This document shows positions 12,199 to 24,897 of a stretch of DNA of 37,059 bases, one piece after another. This DNA comes from Oppiella nova (taxonomy: Eukaryota; Arthropoda; Arachnida; Sarcoptiformes; Oppiidae): assembly GCA_905397405.1 (NCBI GenBank), contig CAJPVJ010000132.1, forward strand, positions 1 to 37,059, written 5' to 3'. The translations under genes were made by a program, and so were the position numbers. Positions within the stretch are counted from its first letter, which is position 1, and each line of letters begins with the position of its first letter. The notes below the pieces were generated by a model. That model was not told where the DNA came from and made no database searches. It saw only the letters and a list, made by a program, of their open reading frames with translations.

Positions 12199-13505
12199 CT
12201 TCACGCGAGCCTTTTCTCCCATTTTTCCCTACATTTCATAAACCGCTTGCATTTCATTTCCGTTCAATGCGTTCGCGAAAAATCATTTGCTTTTCGCTCT
12301 TTTGGTCTATTTATAGACAGACATCCCATAAATGAATGAATTGACTGCAGAAACAAAAACACAACTGTTTTTAATCCAAAAGCCAACACAAACGCGAAGA
12401 GCGTTCGCCAAATAATATTCACTTTGGACTCAATTCTCAGCGCTTTTTCTGTGATATTATAGGGTTTGTCAAAGAGATGCAAAAGAAACGTAATGTTAGG
12501 TCGATGTGAACGCATCTCTCCATACAATCATATAAGTCCTTATAATATGGAAAAAAAAGTTCTTCAGGTTTTAGAGTAAAGAAAAGTTTTTTTTGTATGT
12601 TTTGTATGCAAAAAGTGTGTTTGTTTTAAGTTAAGGCAATCCTCGAGGGAAGCCTAAAGTCTTCTTATCAAAAGCTTGCAGTCGAGCGCTGAACACAAAA
12701 ATACACGAAGGCTTGCATGGGTTGTATGGGTTGTAGGGTTGGAGTATTGGATGGGTTGGTGGGGTAACGCACAGGCATTCCATGTGTGAGTGAGAGGGAG
12801 AGACACACAAGAGATAGAGAATGGATGTGAAGGCAGAATATATGAGAGAAACTCATAGAATAGTAGTATTCATGCAATTAGTTAGTAATGCAAAGAGAAA
12901 AAAGGCAAATATATGCGCTGTTAGTGATACTATACTACCAGTGCCTTACAGTGTGTGGGGCTGTATGGGTGCGCACAATGGATTGCACGGCACATACATC
13001 ACACACACATAACATATAAAAATCCATAAGAAATAGTATTTCTTGTTTGGTATTCAATAGATTGAGACTGAGTTGGACTCACACGCGAATCGGAGCCAAA
13101 TATTTCACATTCACATGATTCACATGAACTGACGGTTCACTGATTCAAATCCAATTAAATATTATACTCGATGTCAATATATCGTACAAACACTACAAAT
13201 CCTCTCAACTCTCAACTCTTATTTCCAAAATATTCCTCTCTTTCGATAACCGATTCATAAATGAGTGAAATGCACTCAAAAACCATTCGTTTCCTTATAT
13301 ATCGATACAAATGAGACTTTTTTTCAAAATTGAATTCCTTTCACATAATTCCAGATTTAATTCTCGATGTGTTATTAAATGCAAAGAGAATATCAAATAA
13401 TAAATAAATAAATATGAGCTGAATCTGCAATAAAATGAGTTACGAGTCATAAAAATCATGAGTCGATAGTCTCTTATCTCTAACTTTAAAGAAAACAGAA
13501 TACAG

Positions 13506-13517
13506 ACTACCAGTGCT
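13506..13517 (-). promoter_or_regulatory. Dispersed 12-mer AGCACTGGTAGT, exact copy
   Basis: Plus strand reads ACTACCAGTGCT; 17 nt later a related CACTACTAGTGCC follows, giving a paired arrangement. Confidence 0.55.
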
Positions 13518-14582
13518 CTAACAGTGATATACTCACTACTAGTGCCAATGAGTTAAACCTTATGTTTTACAAAAGCATTTCGCTACAAAGGGTATGGCAT
13601 ATTATGGCATACTATGACATGATATTTTATAACAAAAGGTCATCTAATGGAGTGCTTCTCATATCAAAATGCAATGAAATTATTATATATTTCATATTCT
13701 GTTATATTTGAAAATTTTACTTCAAATGCCATAAAGACTAATAAATTGAGAAATGATTTCATTGAGTGTTTGTTTGCAGAACTTGTCTCACATTAAATAA
13801 CGAGTGAAATATGAAAAATCAGTCTTTAATACTGTGTTTGCAAATAATTATAAACACAAGAGTGATGTTTAAAAAATTAAAGCAAAATAATTATGTATAA
13901 TATGAATGGAAATCAGATTATTTATGACATCATTTCTATAACACAATGAACTCTCACTTAACAGACACTCAGTCTATCATAAGTCTGCTCTTCTCTCTGC
14001 AAATAAAATATCGATTATTTTCGTACAAATTATCTAATTTTCAATTTAAAACATCATTCACTCGTTTATAAGTTTCATATTTGCCTTCAATTCTGTCGAC
14101 TCTTAATCTAATCATTAATGTTTTCATTTAAAAGGTTCACAAAATAATAATACTAATACATACTATAAAAGTCCATTTACTATATTCTTACACTACGGTA
14201 TTAATACTGACCATTTAGCCTATACTTTTGTGTATATATATATTCAAATTCAATTCAAAATATACTTATGAATTCCTGAAAAGAATATATCATTTATTGG
14301 TAAACTCTACAAAACTGTCAATTTTCAATTTTTGTGATAATATTTTACTATTTATATCGCATTTATTTTCTATATTTGTATCGAAATATTATCCCCGATA
14401 TGAGAGTGGATTCATATTTTTGATAGAATTTTGTGTGAATTGAATGCAATAAATATTGTGACAAATTCTATAACCGATATTTGTCTGTATTTGATGTCTA
14501 AAACATTGATTTATCCATTTATATGTCGTCCCAAAGTATTGACCAAATCTCATCATTTATATAAAGTGTTTATCAATAAATT

Positions 14583-14610
14583 TAATAATAATAATAATAA
14601 TAAATAATAA
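14583..14610. repeat. (AAT)n microsatellite
   Basis: Six or more AAT units with one extra A. Confidence 0.85.
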
Positions 14611-16073
14611 AACAGCACAATTTAGTGTAATAATAAATTTTTCTTTATTTATAAAATTTTAAAATATTATTAAAACCAACTAAAGAGAGAAAATTAGAGA
14701 ATCAATGATAAAAACAATACAAATATTTGGATCTAATATTGAAATATTATTTACTCTTTTACTCTTCGGTGCAAAAAAAGACAAATACAGAAGAAATGAA
14801 AGCGTTTTATAAATATATATATAATTAAAATTATTTATATATATAGTCACCGGTGAATGATATTTATAATTAATATTTACTTTTAAAGGGGACACAAATT
14901 TTCTTTTATATAATTATAAACTTATTATCTTTTATGTAAATTTCCACTGGAATTCACAGTTTTTGCTTATTAATCATAATTTAATTATTTTAATACTCTG
15001 TTTACAAATGTTTTATTGTATTCTTAGCGTAAGAGCCGAGAATTCAGTTCATCTTTTCGCAGAATTTCTTAATAATAATAATTATTTTTTCATAATTTAA
15101 CAAATATTTATGTAAATTGATGTTCAGTTTACTTAATGTAATCACACTCTAAATAAAAACAAAATAAAACAAAAAACTAAACATAATATCTATCCTTATA
15201 TAACACGTCGAACACTGTATTATAAATTATTTGTTCAAAAAAAATCAAATAAATATCAAATCAAATAAAGCAATAAAAGAGTAAACTTTCGCCTATTTTT
15301 TAAAAATCATGCAAAAGTTTACTGTTTTCAGTGATTATTATTATTACATTTTTATTATAGTTTTTTTTGTGTCACTTATTGTCTCAAAAAGAGAGATTAA
15401 AGTCTTTAAAATATCTCTTAAAAAGTTTTCTTTCTGTACTGTTTTTAAGTTTTAAAAAAGTAATAAATTTTAAATTCGCTATCAATTTAGAAATAATTTC
15501 AAACCTCTTTAGACTATAAGTTATTATGAATGGAAATCTGTGGCTCAGAAATATGAATGAAAACCCTGTTTTCGGTCACTTTTTAGTGTAAGTCTTTTGT
15601 TTTACATTTCATATCAACTCATGTTTTCTACTAATTTCTCATCAAATTAAACGAAATATGAATTTCTGTGATAAAATCTGGTAAACCATAAGCAAAGAGA
15701 GAATAGAGAAAAGCGATTAAAACATACAATAATATGTATATTAAATAATCAAAAATACAGTTAAAACACAATGAGTCGACTCATCAATTAAAACCGTTTA
15801 ACGTATTATTATATAATAAAGGATGAAGTGATGCAACTAATTGTTAAATTTTACATAACAGCGCAAAATACCACTGGGTTTCGGTCGGCACTCACTTTCT
15901 CTGCTCTCGTATTTATATTAATATATTTTCAAAATGTTTTGTTGTTTTAGTTTTGTACTAATCGAGTAAATAAGTGTCTCCTTTACACTCAAATATGTTG
16001 TCATATAATATATAAGGCAACCAATCATTTCTTTTACATTTAATTTAGACCTAATTATTCATTAATTAATAAT

Positions 16074-16135
16074 ATTAATAATAATAATATAAAACAACTA
16101 ATAATAATAATAATAGTAATAATAATAATAATAAT
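16074..16135. repeat. Interrupted (AAT)n microsatellite
   Basis: Two AAT runs split by ATAAAACAACT and one TAG variant; lies in the probable 3' UTR or 3' flank of BCL11. Confidence 0.85.
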
Positions 16136-17255
16136 TTGTTTCATACATTTACATTACAATAGCTCTACAATATATTAAACAAAGTGCACAAAAAAGGTTT
16201 TTAGACAAAATTTTAAATTATAAAAAAAATTAGTTTTCATTTGTGTTAAGACAAAAAAGCAGAGACAAAAGTTTCGGTTTGTTTTTGTGTTTAATTATTA
16301 TTTGTATCGGTTTTCGATAAATCGAGTGATACTTTTAGTACCAGTTATTTGTTAATATTTTGGGACATATTGTTGTATTTATTGTAATAAATACTAACTT
16401 ATTGTTTAAAAATTGTTTTATAAGTTTAGGCACTTTATTGCAATTATTAATCATAATTATTGATCACAAAATGGTTCAATTGGTATAATTCAGGTGTAGT
16501 GCCTCCTGGTTCTCCTTAAAGTCTGGTATAATTCCCTCACAATAAATAAAAGTGAATGAAAGGCCGCGGTATGGTATGCGGGATCAAACTACTCCTTGTT
16601 TGTCCCTATGATGTAACCGATATATAGATAATAATCTGTTAAATATCATCATTTGTTAAACTATTGTTTCAAATTTGCATATTATTTATATGATATCTCT
16701 TTGGCATTTAGTGTTCAAATGTGTTTCACAAAACTTTGTCTATCAATTAATTTCATAATATTACAGTTTAACTAATCATTTCTTATTTGAGCCATGATTT
16801 TGTGTTCAATAGGAGTGTTTATCTGAAAATTTATCTCAACTATTATCGACCAGATTATAATGGCTTCGCATTATTCATATTATTATTATGTGTTTTGTAC
16901 GTAAATCTGAAATTCTTTGTCTCTGCTCTTAAATAAATAGTTTTTATATTAATATTAATTAAAAGAACAAAATATACTCTCTTTTAACCACATTTTCTCG
17001 CGAAATTTAGGAGCTTTCGATAGATTAGAGGAATAGTATGAACAGTAATTGGCGTTTATATTAGTGGTTAAGAGAATATATTTATGATTAGTTTTGAATA
17101 TAATGTCTAAATGTAATAACAATTGACATGAAACTCACTAACAAAACAAAACTATTAATTAATTTAGTTTTTTGTTTTAGCAAACCTTTTTAAGAATATA
17201 ATTATTTATCAATTAATTTATTAATCGATAGGTTTATATATATATATAGGAGTCA

Positions 17256-19849
17256 TTACGATATCATCGGATTGGAGTCCGAGTCTTTGTCGTTACTACC
17301 GGTGCTGGTGTTGGATAGTGTGTGGTGTAGAGCCATGAGTGCGAGCTCGCTGTTGACGCCGACGGGGAGTCCGGAGCTATTCTGGTTGACGACACACTTT
17401 CTCATATGCTTTTCCAGAGTACTCGGCACAGAGAAAGGCATTTCACAGAACCGGCATTTGTAGACGTCTTTGCCGAGTCGGCCGTGAGTTTTCATATGTC
17501 GGGTCAGTTTGGAGCTCTGGGCGCAGGCGTATGAACACAATTCACACTTATAGGGCTTTTCGCCCGTATGTGAGCGCCTGTGGACCGTAAGGTTGGAGCA
17601 ATTCTTGAAGACTTTGCCGCAATACTCACACGTGTCGTTTCGGCTCCGGGTGTGATGCTCTTTGCGGCGCTCATTAACCGGTGGTGTGTTCGCTGCCCGT
17701 CCACTACTGCCTGTCGGGGAAGTGTTATTGCTATTGCTATGGATGTGGTGTTGCGATGGAGGCGTATGGAGACTACGACAAGAAGGCCCGGGACGGGGAC
17801 TACTGCTCGACGTCGACATCGACGATGAGTTCTTACAGAAGGCACTGCTGTCCACTACTTTGTTTCGGACCAATTCGGCCGCCACTGAGTCAGACGCGGC
17901 CGATAAGTGATGAGCAAAAGAGGCGGTAAAAGGATTGGCGGCCACTGATGGCAGCCATAGACCGGCATAGAGTGGGTCTCTTTGATCGGACGCCGCATTG
18001 AAGTCTAGTTTCAGACGTTTCGGATCGAAAGGGTTGTGATGATCGAAGGCACTGCTCAATAGACTGCTGGCAGGACTGATCCCTGCATTCCCTCCAGAAG
18101 TCATGACTGAATTCCCGATTCCGGCCACCAATTCGTTAAAACTCTGGCGATGAGGACTGGCAGCCGAATGGGATGAATGGTGTGAATGATGCGAATGGTG
18201 TGACGAATGGGACTTCGAGTGCTTTAGGATATTATTTATATGCAAACCACTGGTGTTGTGGTTATGATGTTCTGATGAAGACAAATGACTCGATGAAGAA
18301 GAGGGTCGTTCCAGTTTCACAGAACCACCGGTGCTTACAGACCCTACAGACCCCACCACTGTCTTGACACTCTCTTCGAGGGCCTGTTTGTAAGCTTCGT
18401 TGTACTGCTGAATGTCTGTTAAGCCTATCTTTTCCATCACTTCACCCAAAAGTGATTGCATTGCACTTGAGGTACGGGTGGCCACAGTCGACACAGTGGA
18501 GGGACTATTGCTATCAGTGCCCACCTTTCCATTCGTGTTTCCTGTTGTGCGCGACAAGTCTTCGGCTACCATCTCAACACTAGACGTCCGAGAGTTGTCT
18601 CCATTGTCACCGTCTTCTCCTTCATTGCCTTCTTCATCGATCTCTTCGTCCTCGTCCTCAATGTCTTCGTCGTCATCGATATCTTCGTCGTCATCCAAGA
18701 GATCAATATCTCCGCCGTTGGTTGTGGTAGTGGTCGGAAGACTTAAGTGGTTTTTAGAGGAAGGGGTGGACGAGTCGGGCGCAGAATTGCCCGAATCTGT
18801 GGTGTTTTCCGAGCAATTCATGTGAGAGTTGTTTAGATTGAGCGCAGAGTTGGAGATATTATTGCGTTCTCTGAGATGTGTCTTCATATGTCTCTTGAGT
18901 TTGGAGGCCTGAGTGCACGCGTGGTTACAGATATGGCATTTGAAGGGCTTTTCTCCCGTATGAGAACGTCTGTGAACTATAAGATTACTCATAAATCTGA
19001 ATGATTTGCCACAGAATTCACATGACTTTGATTTAGGACTCGAGGGATTCAGTAATGCTGTCGGTGTGGCCGACCGATCGGACAATGCGATTGTCGACGT
19101 TGTCATTGATATTGTGGGCGAAGTTCTTGTGTTAGAGGAAGACATTTGTAGATACGAAGGGGGCGTTAACTTTCTGCCGGGCGATGTAGAGGTGGTGCCG
19201 GCGGCCGGACTCGTGGCTCCGGCTAATTGACGCAATCGTTGCGAATAGAAGTCGAGGTGAGTGTCAAATGAGAGAGAGGGCGGCGGCGGTAATGCCAGAC
19301 ATGTATTGCTCTGATGCCTCGCCGAACTTCCGGGAGAGTTCTTGACTGTTGAGGTCGAGTCCGGCGGAGCACTGGTTCCGAAGAGGTTGTGGGCGTCGGA
19401 GAACATTCCGGACACCGAATGGTTCAGAGTTGACGAGACATTAGAACCGGTGAACATCTCTGAATGACTAGTGCCGTGACCACCGGTGCCACCACTGGCT
19501 CGTCCGGCGGCTGCAGCGGCGGCGGCGGCGATGAACGATTGGACCGGGAATTGGCGCTCACTTAACGGCATTCGCAAGAGTTGTAGCGCCGAGTGATGCG
19601 AAGCACTCATGTTATTGCTTCCCAGCGATTGACTCGATGTGTGGCCACCACTCGATCCACTGCGAGACTGGTTGTGGCTCTGGGAGTGATGGTGCGAGTG
19701 ATGGCCGTCAATGGGAGGCAATATCGATGGCTCACTATTGAAGATATCCACGTATATCTTGAGGCCGTGCAGGTTCTGTACGTGTTGTATGAGAAGCCAT
19801 GACGAGCCGAATACTTGCTTACATGTGCTACACATCTGACTTATGGGCT
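17256..19849 (-). CDS. BCL11: BCL11 terminal coding exon: zinc fingers ZF1-ZF6
   Basis: This 2594-nt last exon encodes residues 198-1061 and ends at TAA (17258-17256). The acceptor CACTTTAG lies at 19857-19850; coding begins 14 nt before an internal ATG that is not the true start. ZF1 has C204, C207, H220, H225. ZF2 (C474, C477, H490, H494) and ZF3 (C502, C505, H518, H522) are joined by TGEKPFK. An acidic Asp/Glu tract spans about 578-616. ZF4 (C938, C941, H954, H958), ZF5 (C966, C969, H982, H986) and ZF6 (C996, C999, H1012, C1016) form the C-terminal cluster that in vertebrate BCL11A reads TGACCA-type sites. Other BCL11 landmarks are LQLLRMP, SQRLRQLAGATSP, IQQYNEAYKQALEES and NPFDPKRLKLDF. 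Low-complexity runs include eight Ala near 305-312 and Ser/His repeats near 741-759. VKLE (708-711) fits the SUMO consensus. ZF6 ends in Cys, not the second His of vertebrates. Confidence 0.97.
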
Positions 19850-22710
19850 CTAAAGTGAATCACAATTAAAATTATGTTAAATATCTATCAATTCTTATCA
19901 AACTAATCAAATGCAAAGTCAAGTCTTAATGCTATTCAAGGAAATATTATGCCATTAGGATCAAGAAGTAATGAAATAAAATTCAAATTCAATTAAATAA
20001 TTATATTTTGAACAAATAATTTCGGAAATCGAGTGAATTATTTAGAGTAAAAATAATACTTTTTAATAGTAATTGTGTGACAAAATAGCAGCTGAGCTGA
20101 GGCTGTTGTCTGAGTCAGGAGAGAACCGGCAGAGACGGACTCTTTTTGTTCAATTTATGCAAATCAGGAGAGAGAGAGAGAGAGAGAGAGGGAGGGAGAG
20201 AGAGAGAGAGAGTCTAAGAGGAAATTAAAGCGCTGGCAGTGAGCGAGCGGTCATCATTGGTAATCATCCATCTTTGTCAGGACCTCCTGCACTGCAATCC
20301 ACAATCATTGCCAGAGAACTGGCACTCGCCTTCCCAACCAATACACCACTACTCTATGTCTATCTCCCGGTTTGATTTTTTTTGTAAATTTTTTATTCCC
20401 CGACAAATTCAATATAAATCTAAAACAACACAACATTGAAAAATCTAAATCCAGAGAAAAACTTAATCAAAACCTAAACTCAAAGCCCAACACAAAAAAG
20501 CAAACTTTTCAACCATTCATTTCAATTGCGGTGAAATAGTAGAGCAGTTGAAGAAAATTTTTACAAATAAAAAGCTATATAATGGACAGACAGACAGTAA
20601 AAACTAGAGTACAGGCAGTATTGGTATATCTGATCAATCATTTGCATAAATAAAAGTATGTTCTGTACTATACATAGACTGGAATATATTCACTACAAAT
20701 GTGTGTCCATTTCTTATTCACTATAACTTTTGTGAACATTTGTGAACATTATTTCACATAAAATCAATAAATGGTTTTTTAGCACATTTTAAAACCCCTG
20801 AAGGCCTGAGTTTTATACTGAAGAGTGAGAGAGACTGAGAGGAGTAAAGGGAAGGGGAGAGAAGATAGAGGTTTTAGGCGCGTGTTGTTGGATATGGTTT
20901 TAATCGGAAATGACATCTCGTCACGCGAGCGACAATGAAAACCTGGGAGTGGATCCCAAGCCATGCAAACGATGGCTCTTTTCTGCATCTTTTTGTAGAT
21001 ATGAGAAAATGACAAACAATTCAAATGGTGTGCAATTCATGCGAAGCGATCGCCAAACACATTGTGTCACATAAAATATATATAAACTTATGTATGCATT
21101 GAATATGTTGTGTATAATATTATTATATTTGGCTATAACAAGGCATTTAGGGATAGGGATCGACACTACCATTCCATTTACAAGTCTATAAACTGATAAT
21201 ACGGTCACTTTAGTACATATCTGTTTAGGTAGCGTTCAATCGCTTGTTGGGGCTATAAATCCTGGCCTACAAATAGTGCACTCATTGTATCAAATAATGT
21301 TGTTTTGTATTTGAGTTAAGAATACAATAATATTACAGAAGAATACAAAGTGGTAGTGAAGTAGGACTGGAGTAGTAGTGGTGTAGTAGTGGGTGGCAGT
21401 GCTCTCCACTGGCCTTACAGCACAAGTGGTGTCACTTGTATTGACTTTTATGGACCTGTGGTCCGAATCGAAAGGTTGTTTCGGTGCCCATTGTGTGGGT
21501 GAAGAGGGGGAGAGGGATGAGGAGGTCGAGTGTGAGGAGTTAGCCCTACCATAAAGTGTTACAGTGTTAGCACACATTTAACACCCAATAAATCTTCGCT
21601 TCCATTCAACTCTTATGTATTGGACTTCTATTCAATACTCTATTTACAAGTCATTCAAAATAATTCTCTGCAATAACTCATAGAAAAAGCTGTATTTGTT
21701 TATAAACGCACTCAACATATCTTATTTTATATTTAACTGGAAAATCATTTTTTACTCATTTGATGGGCACTAATAGTTGGGACTCCGTATAAACTGTATA
21801 TATATTTAGATCAGATATTATATAATATAATATTTGGTTGGATAGTGTGGCAGATGGCCGGGCAGTGAGTTGAGGCTCGACCGGACGCCGCACTACTTGC
21901 TGTCAGAAATGGTTTGGCATAGGCTTAAAAAATTGGTATAAATTGGTATTGCATTGCATTGCACTCGACATGTTTGACACCGCATTCTTAGGTGCCTCAC
22001 AATGGATGGGCGAGTCGAGGGTGACGGCCCTTATACTCCTCACTCCACTGGGCTCTGTCTCATCGCAACATTCAATTTGGACTTTTCTTAACATTTTCTC
22101 TACACATGAAAACTCCTGAGAGACAGACAATCGCTAAAAAAGTTTTGGTAACATTTTAAGCCCAATTCCTCCACTTCCTGGGCCGGTCAGCATAAGAGGT
22201 GCAGTCATACTGTGGGGACAATGTTTGCTGAGCTATAATAACAGTCAAATAAAGTGCAGTACTGTATGTTATATGTCATATATTTGTGGCACATATGGGG
22301 GCGATCGCTATAACGGTCTGATTTAAGGTTTACGTCAATGCATTCGTTGGCCTCAAATAAATGCATTTAAATTATAAAAAATTGTGAATAAAAATTGAAT
22401 ATCAATAAGAATTTTCAATAAGAATTGTATTGAATATTAGTTATTGAAGAAAATATGAGAATTTTGAATATTATTCTTGAATTTGTTTGAAAAGAATATT
22501 GATTTGCATTTGAGGTAATAGTGAGGCAATGGACTAGTAGTGAGACTACAATGAGAGTACATTACAGTTAAATATTATATATTTTATACATTTATGGCAT
22601 AAATGAAAGAAAGAGCGCTTGTATTGAACGCAAGAGTGAATGAGGGATGGGATGGCATGTAATGAGATGTGAGTCACGTATGTGTGTTAATATGGATTAA
22701 TTACCGGTAC
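19850..22710 (-). other. BCL11: BCL11 intron 2 (about 2.86 kb)
   Basis: GT-AG intron in phase 1. It contains a (GA)n tract at 20167-20212 (CT-rich on the sense strand), a GCATT-rich patch near 21950, and AT-rich stretches. Mammalian BCL11A has a small exon at this place, beginning roughly KLLHWRGL; no similar coding segment was recognised here. Short open frames in this interval have biased composition and no recognisable domain. Confidence 0.85.
20167..20212 (+). repeat. (GA)n tract in intron 2
   Basis: GA repeat with a central GGGAGGGAG interruption. Confidence 0.9.
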
Positions 22711-23250
22711 CTGAATTAATAGTATATGTTTGCGCGTCAGCAACAGTTGGCTTTTCACCGGTATTTGCACTTTGAGGAGGACTTGAATTGGTCTGACGTG
22801 AAGAACTATTGAACAGATTTGGTTGACTTCGATGGTTATGGAGTCGATTGTGTCTCAACTTAATTAACTTATGGCGTTGAGTGTTGTTTATAATACTTGG
22901 CGTCTGTTTTCTCACATTTATTGGACTCACATTCGTGTCGTTGGTATTGTTATCATTGGTTTCCGACGGATTGTCTTCACTAATGGACAGTTCATTGTCC
23001 ATATCATCCAAGTCATCATCACTGGGATTGAATGCATTTATACGACAGTTCTCTTTATTACTACAAGAGTTCACTTTATGTGATATAAATTTGAGGATAT
23101 CTTGTAATGCGAACTCTCGCTGACAAACACCACAAACAAGTATATCCTGACATAACTGATGCTGGGGTTCACGTGGAGAACAGTCTGATTGAGTCCCTCC
23201 GACGGGGGCTGCGATAGTCGTCGTCGTCGAAAGTGATGTCTCGTCCAGTG
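22711..23250 (-). CDS. BCL11: BCL11 coding exon 2: C2HC zinc finger (ZF0) and linker
   Basis: This 540-nt internal exon encodes residues 18-198 of the 1061-residue protein. The acceptor is TTCTGTTACAG, with the exon starting at 23250; the preferred donor is CAG|GTACCG, with the exon ending at 22711. Residues C57, C60, H75 and C80 form the C2HC finger (C-x2-C-x14-H-x4-C, containing ILVCGVC and DILKFISHK). It matches the amino-terminal BCL11 finger known in vertebrates, which mediates self-association. An acidic stretch near residues 92-105 follows, then a basic, Asn/Ser-rich linker. The end VADAQTYTINS joins to EPISQMCSTC in the last exon and resembles the EPSS-CTTC junction of vertebrate BCL11. 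A second GT six nt downstream (exon end 22705) also keeps phase and would add Gly-Thr. The open frame extends only three more codons before TAA at 22699-22697, so retaining intron 2 would truncate the protein. Confidence 0.92.
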
Positions 23251-24340
23251 CTGTAACAGAAGCCAAAGAAAACATTACTTCACAGATAAACGACACACGA
23301 AATTAGCTTTTTATTGAAGTCAAAGTCACTATAATTTAGCGTTTATTTCATTTTCCACTCAATTCTCATGACAGCACTCGAAAGGAAAGTATGATATAAA
23401 GTGGACAACTGTCCCACAAGTGATACATAAACCAAGTGATACACACATACAACTCTCTCTGAGGCATATTTGAGCCCCTGGTTGGTCTGGTCTAGACATT
23501 TATAGGTCATTATTCAGAAGTTAGTGGACCGGACCAGACCTTGAGCGCCAGCACATGTATAACGCAAAGCAAAACTCTAGTTATGTATAAATATTAACAA
23601 ACAGTCCAATACTGGGTTCACAAACATTGGGCACTGAGTTAACAGTTAAAGGACTGACTGTTCAATTGCCAGTCGAACGGACAGGCGGTCTAAAAGTTAA
23701 ACGTAAAGTCCTTCCAACTGACCATAAGTTGTTTACAAAGTTATTGATACTGAATGAGTGAAGGACTGGTAGTTGCAGTGAAAATGTGGGTCAACCGGAT
23801 GACCAGTGAAGCCGTCAAGTCATTGCAGTCAAGAGCACAGCCATAACAAGCAGTCATTTCTGTTATGATACCTAACCTAACAATACTCCACTACTCATAA
23901 TCACTCATTCATATCAATTGGTGTCAATTCATTGATAATCAAAAAGCATTTCTACAATATTTGTGACCATCACTAGAGTCGCATTTTGATCCCAAATAAT
24001 AACATAAACAACAATTACAGTGATTGCAGCTGTGAATCAAACCAAACAACACATTTGTAGCCCATATTCTGGACATTCGTTACACAATCGCTAATAGAAA
24101 CCTAAATTCTGGACGTTTGATAAAAATCATGCAAATCGTGAGAATTGAATTGAATTGAGTGAACGAATAGAGAATTTGTTTATATAGATGTATGCAATGA
24201 GTGATGAATGCATTTACTGGCAATTGATATCCAGATGACATCACAAATGGACTAAACATGTGCTGAACAAAAAACAAAAATCGGTAATGGATTGAATGGA
24301 TTGGCCGATAGTGTGAATTGTTTTTTGGTCAAACATTAGT

Positions 24341-24352
24341 AGCACTGGTAGT
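24341..24352 (+). promoter_or_regulatory. Dispersed 12-mer AGCACTGGTAGT, exact copy
   Basis: Lies in intron 1. A one-mismatch copy (AGCACTGGTATT) follows at 24540-24551, and a variant ACTGCCAGTGCT at 24948-24959. Confidence 0.55.
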
Positions 24353-24858
24353 GGAAAGTAGTATCTCATTGTATTGATGGTTGGGTGCAATCAATTCCCT
24401 AATGCCATATAATGTAATGCAATGTCAATACAGGGGACTGACTATAGAGACTGTGCTTTCATTTGACAAAAGATGAAAAGAAGGCCAAAAGGGAGACAAG
24501 AATATACTTCTCATTGAAGGCAGTGATAGTGATTGCAAAAGCACTGGTATTAAGGCATTAGCGTTCACTTATGGCTTATTATTGCTCATCAACTGTAGTG
24601 TAGGTCTCTGTCTGTTCGCTGTTCGGTATGAACTATGGACTGGTATGTTATGCTATGGTATCCTGAGCTGGCATTGTAGCCTCAGCTAAAGTTAGCTGTA
24701 CTGCTCTTATTGAGATGGAATTGGGTTTGGGTGTGGGTGTGGTGTTGGGTCCAACTTTTCATCTCATTTCATCTCAACTCTACTCTCTGTGGCAATACTG
24801 TAATACACGTGTGTTTTGTCAGAAATGACTCTAACTCTCAAAAGCATTACATAAGCAA

Positions 24859-24860
<2 letters not shown>

Positions 24861-24895
<35 letters not shown>
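24861..24895 (+). repeat. (GA)n tract in intron 1
   Basis: About 17 AG units. Confidence 0.95.

Positions 24896-24897
<2 letters not shown>

Larger units (their letters stand above)
9456..13500. other. Gene-less flank
   Basis: Non-coding apart from a weak candidate micro-exon at 9988-10028. It contains GA tracts at 10412 and 12161, a G/T-rich patch with TGGGTTG units at about 12716-12765, and one near-copy of the dispersed 12-mer at 12934. Confidence 0.5.
13518..17255 (-). other. AT-rich 3' flank of BCL11, probably including its 3' UTR
   Basis: Very AT-rich, with AAT trinucleotide runs and no coding segment. The minus-strand stop codon ends at 17256. AATAAA hexamers occur on the minus strand at 17222-17217, 16439-16434 and 16383-16378, but the composition makes such hexamers frequent, so the 3' end cannot be placed. 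Confidence 0.45.

Noticed and set aside
13131-13151. tRNA-like B-box (GATTCAAATCC)
   Set aside because: No matching A-box, cloverleaf arms or acceptor stem could be placed around it.
17217-17222. AATAAA on the minus strand 34 nt after the BCL11 stop as the poly(A) signal
   Set aside because: AATAAA is very common in this AT-rich flank; nothing distinguishes this copy, so it was not called.
17504-17845. 113-residue open frame on the minus strand inside the last BCL11 exon
   Set aside because: It is an out-of-frame reading of the GC-richer coding exon overlapping the ZF4-ZF5 region; the BCL11 frame explains the DNA.
18412-18825. 137-residue plus-strand open frame rich in serine
   Set aside because: It is the antisense of the acidic Asp/Glu tract and its surroundings in BCL11; the poly-Ser is a by-product of that codon pattern.
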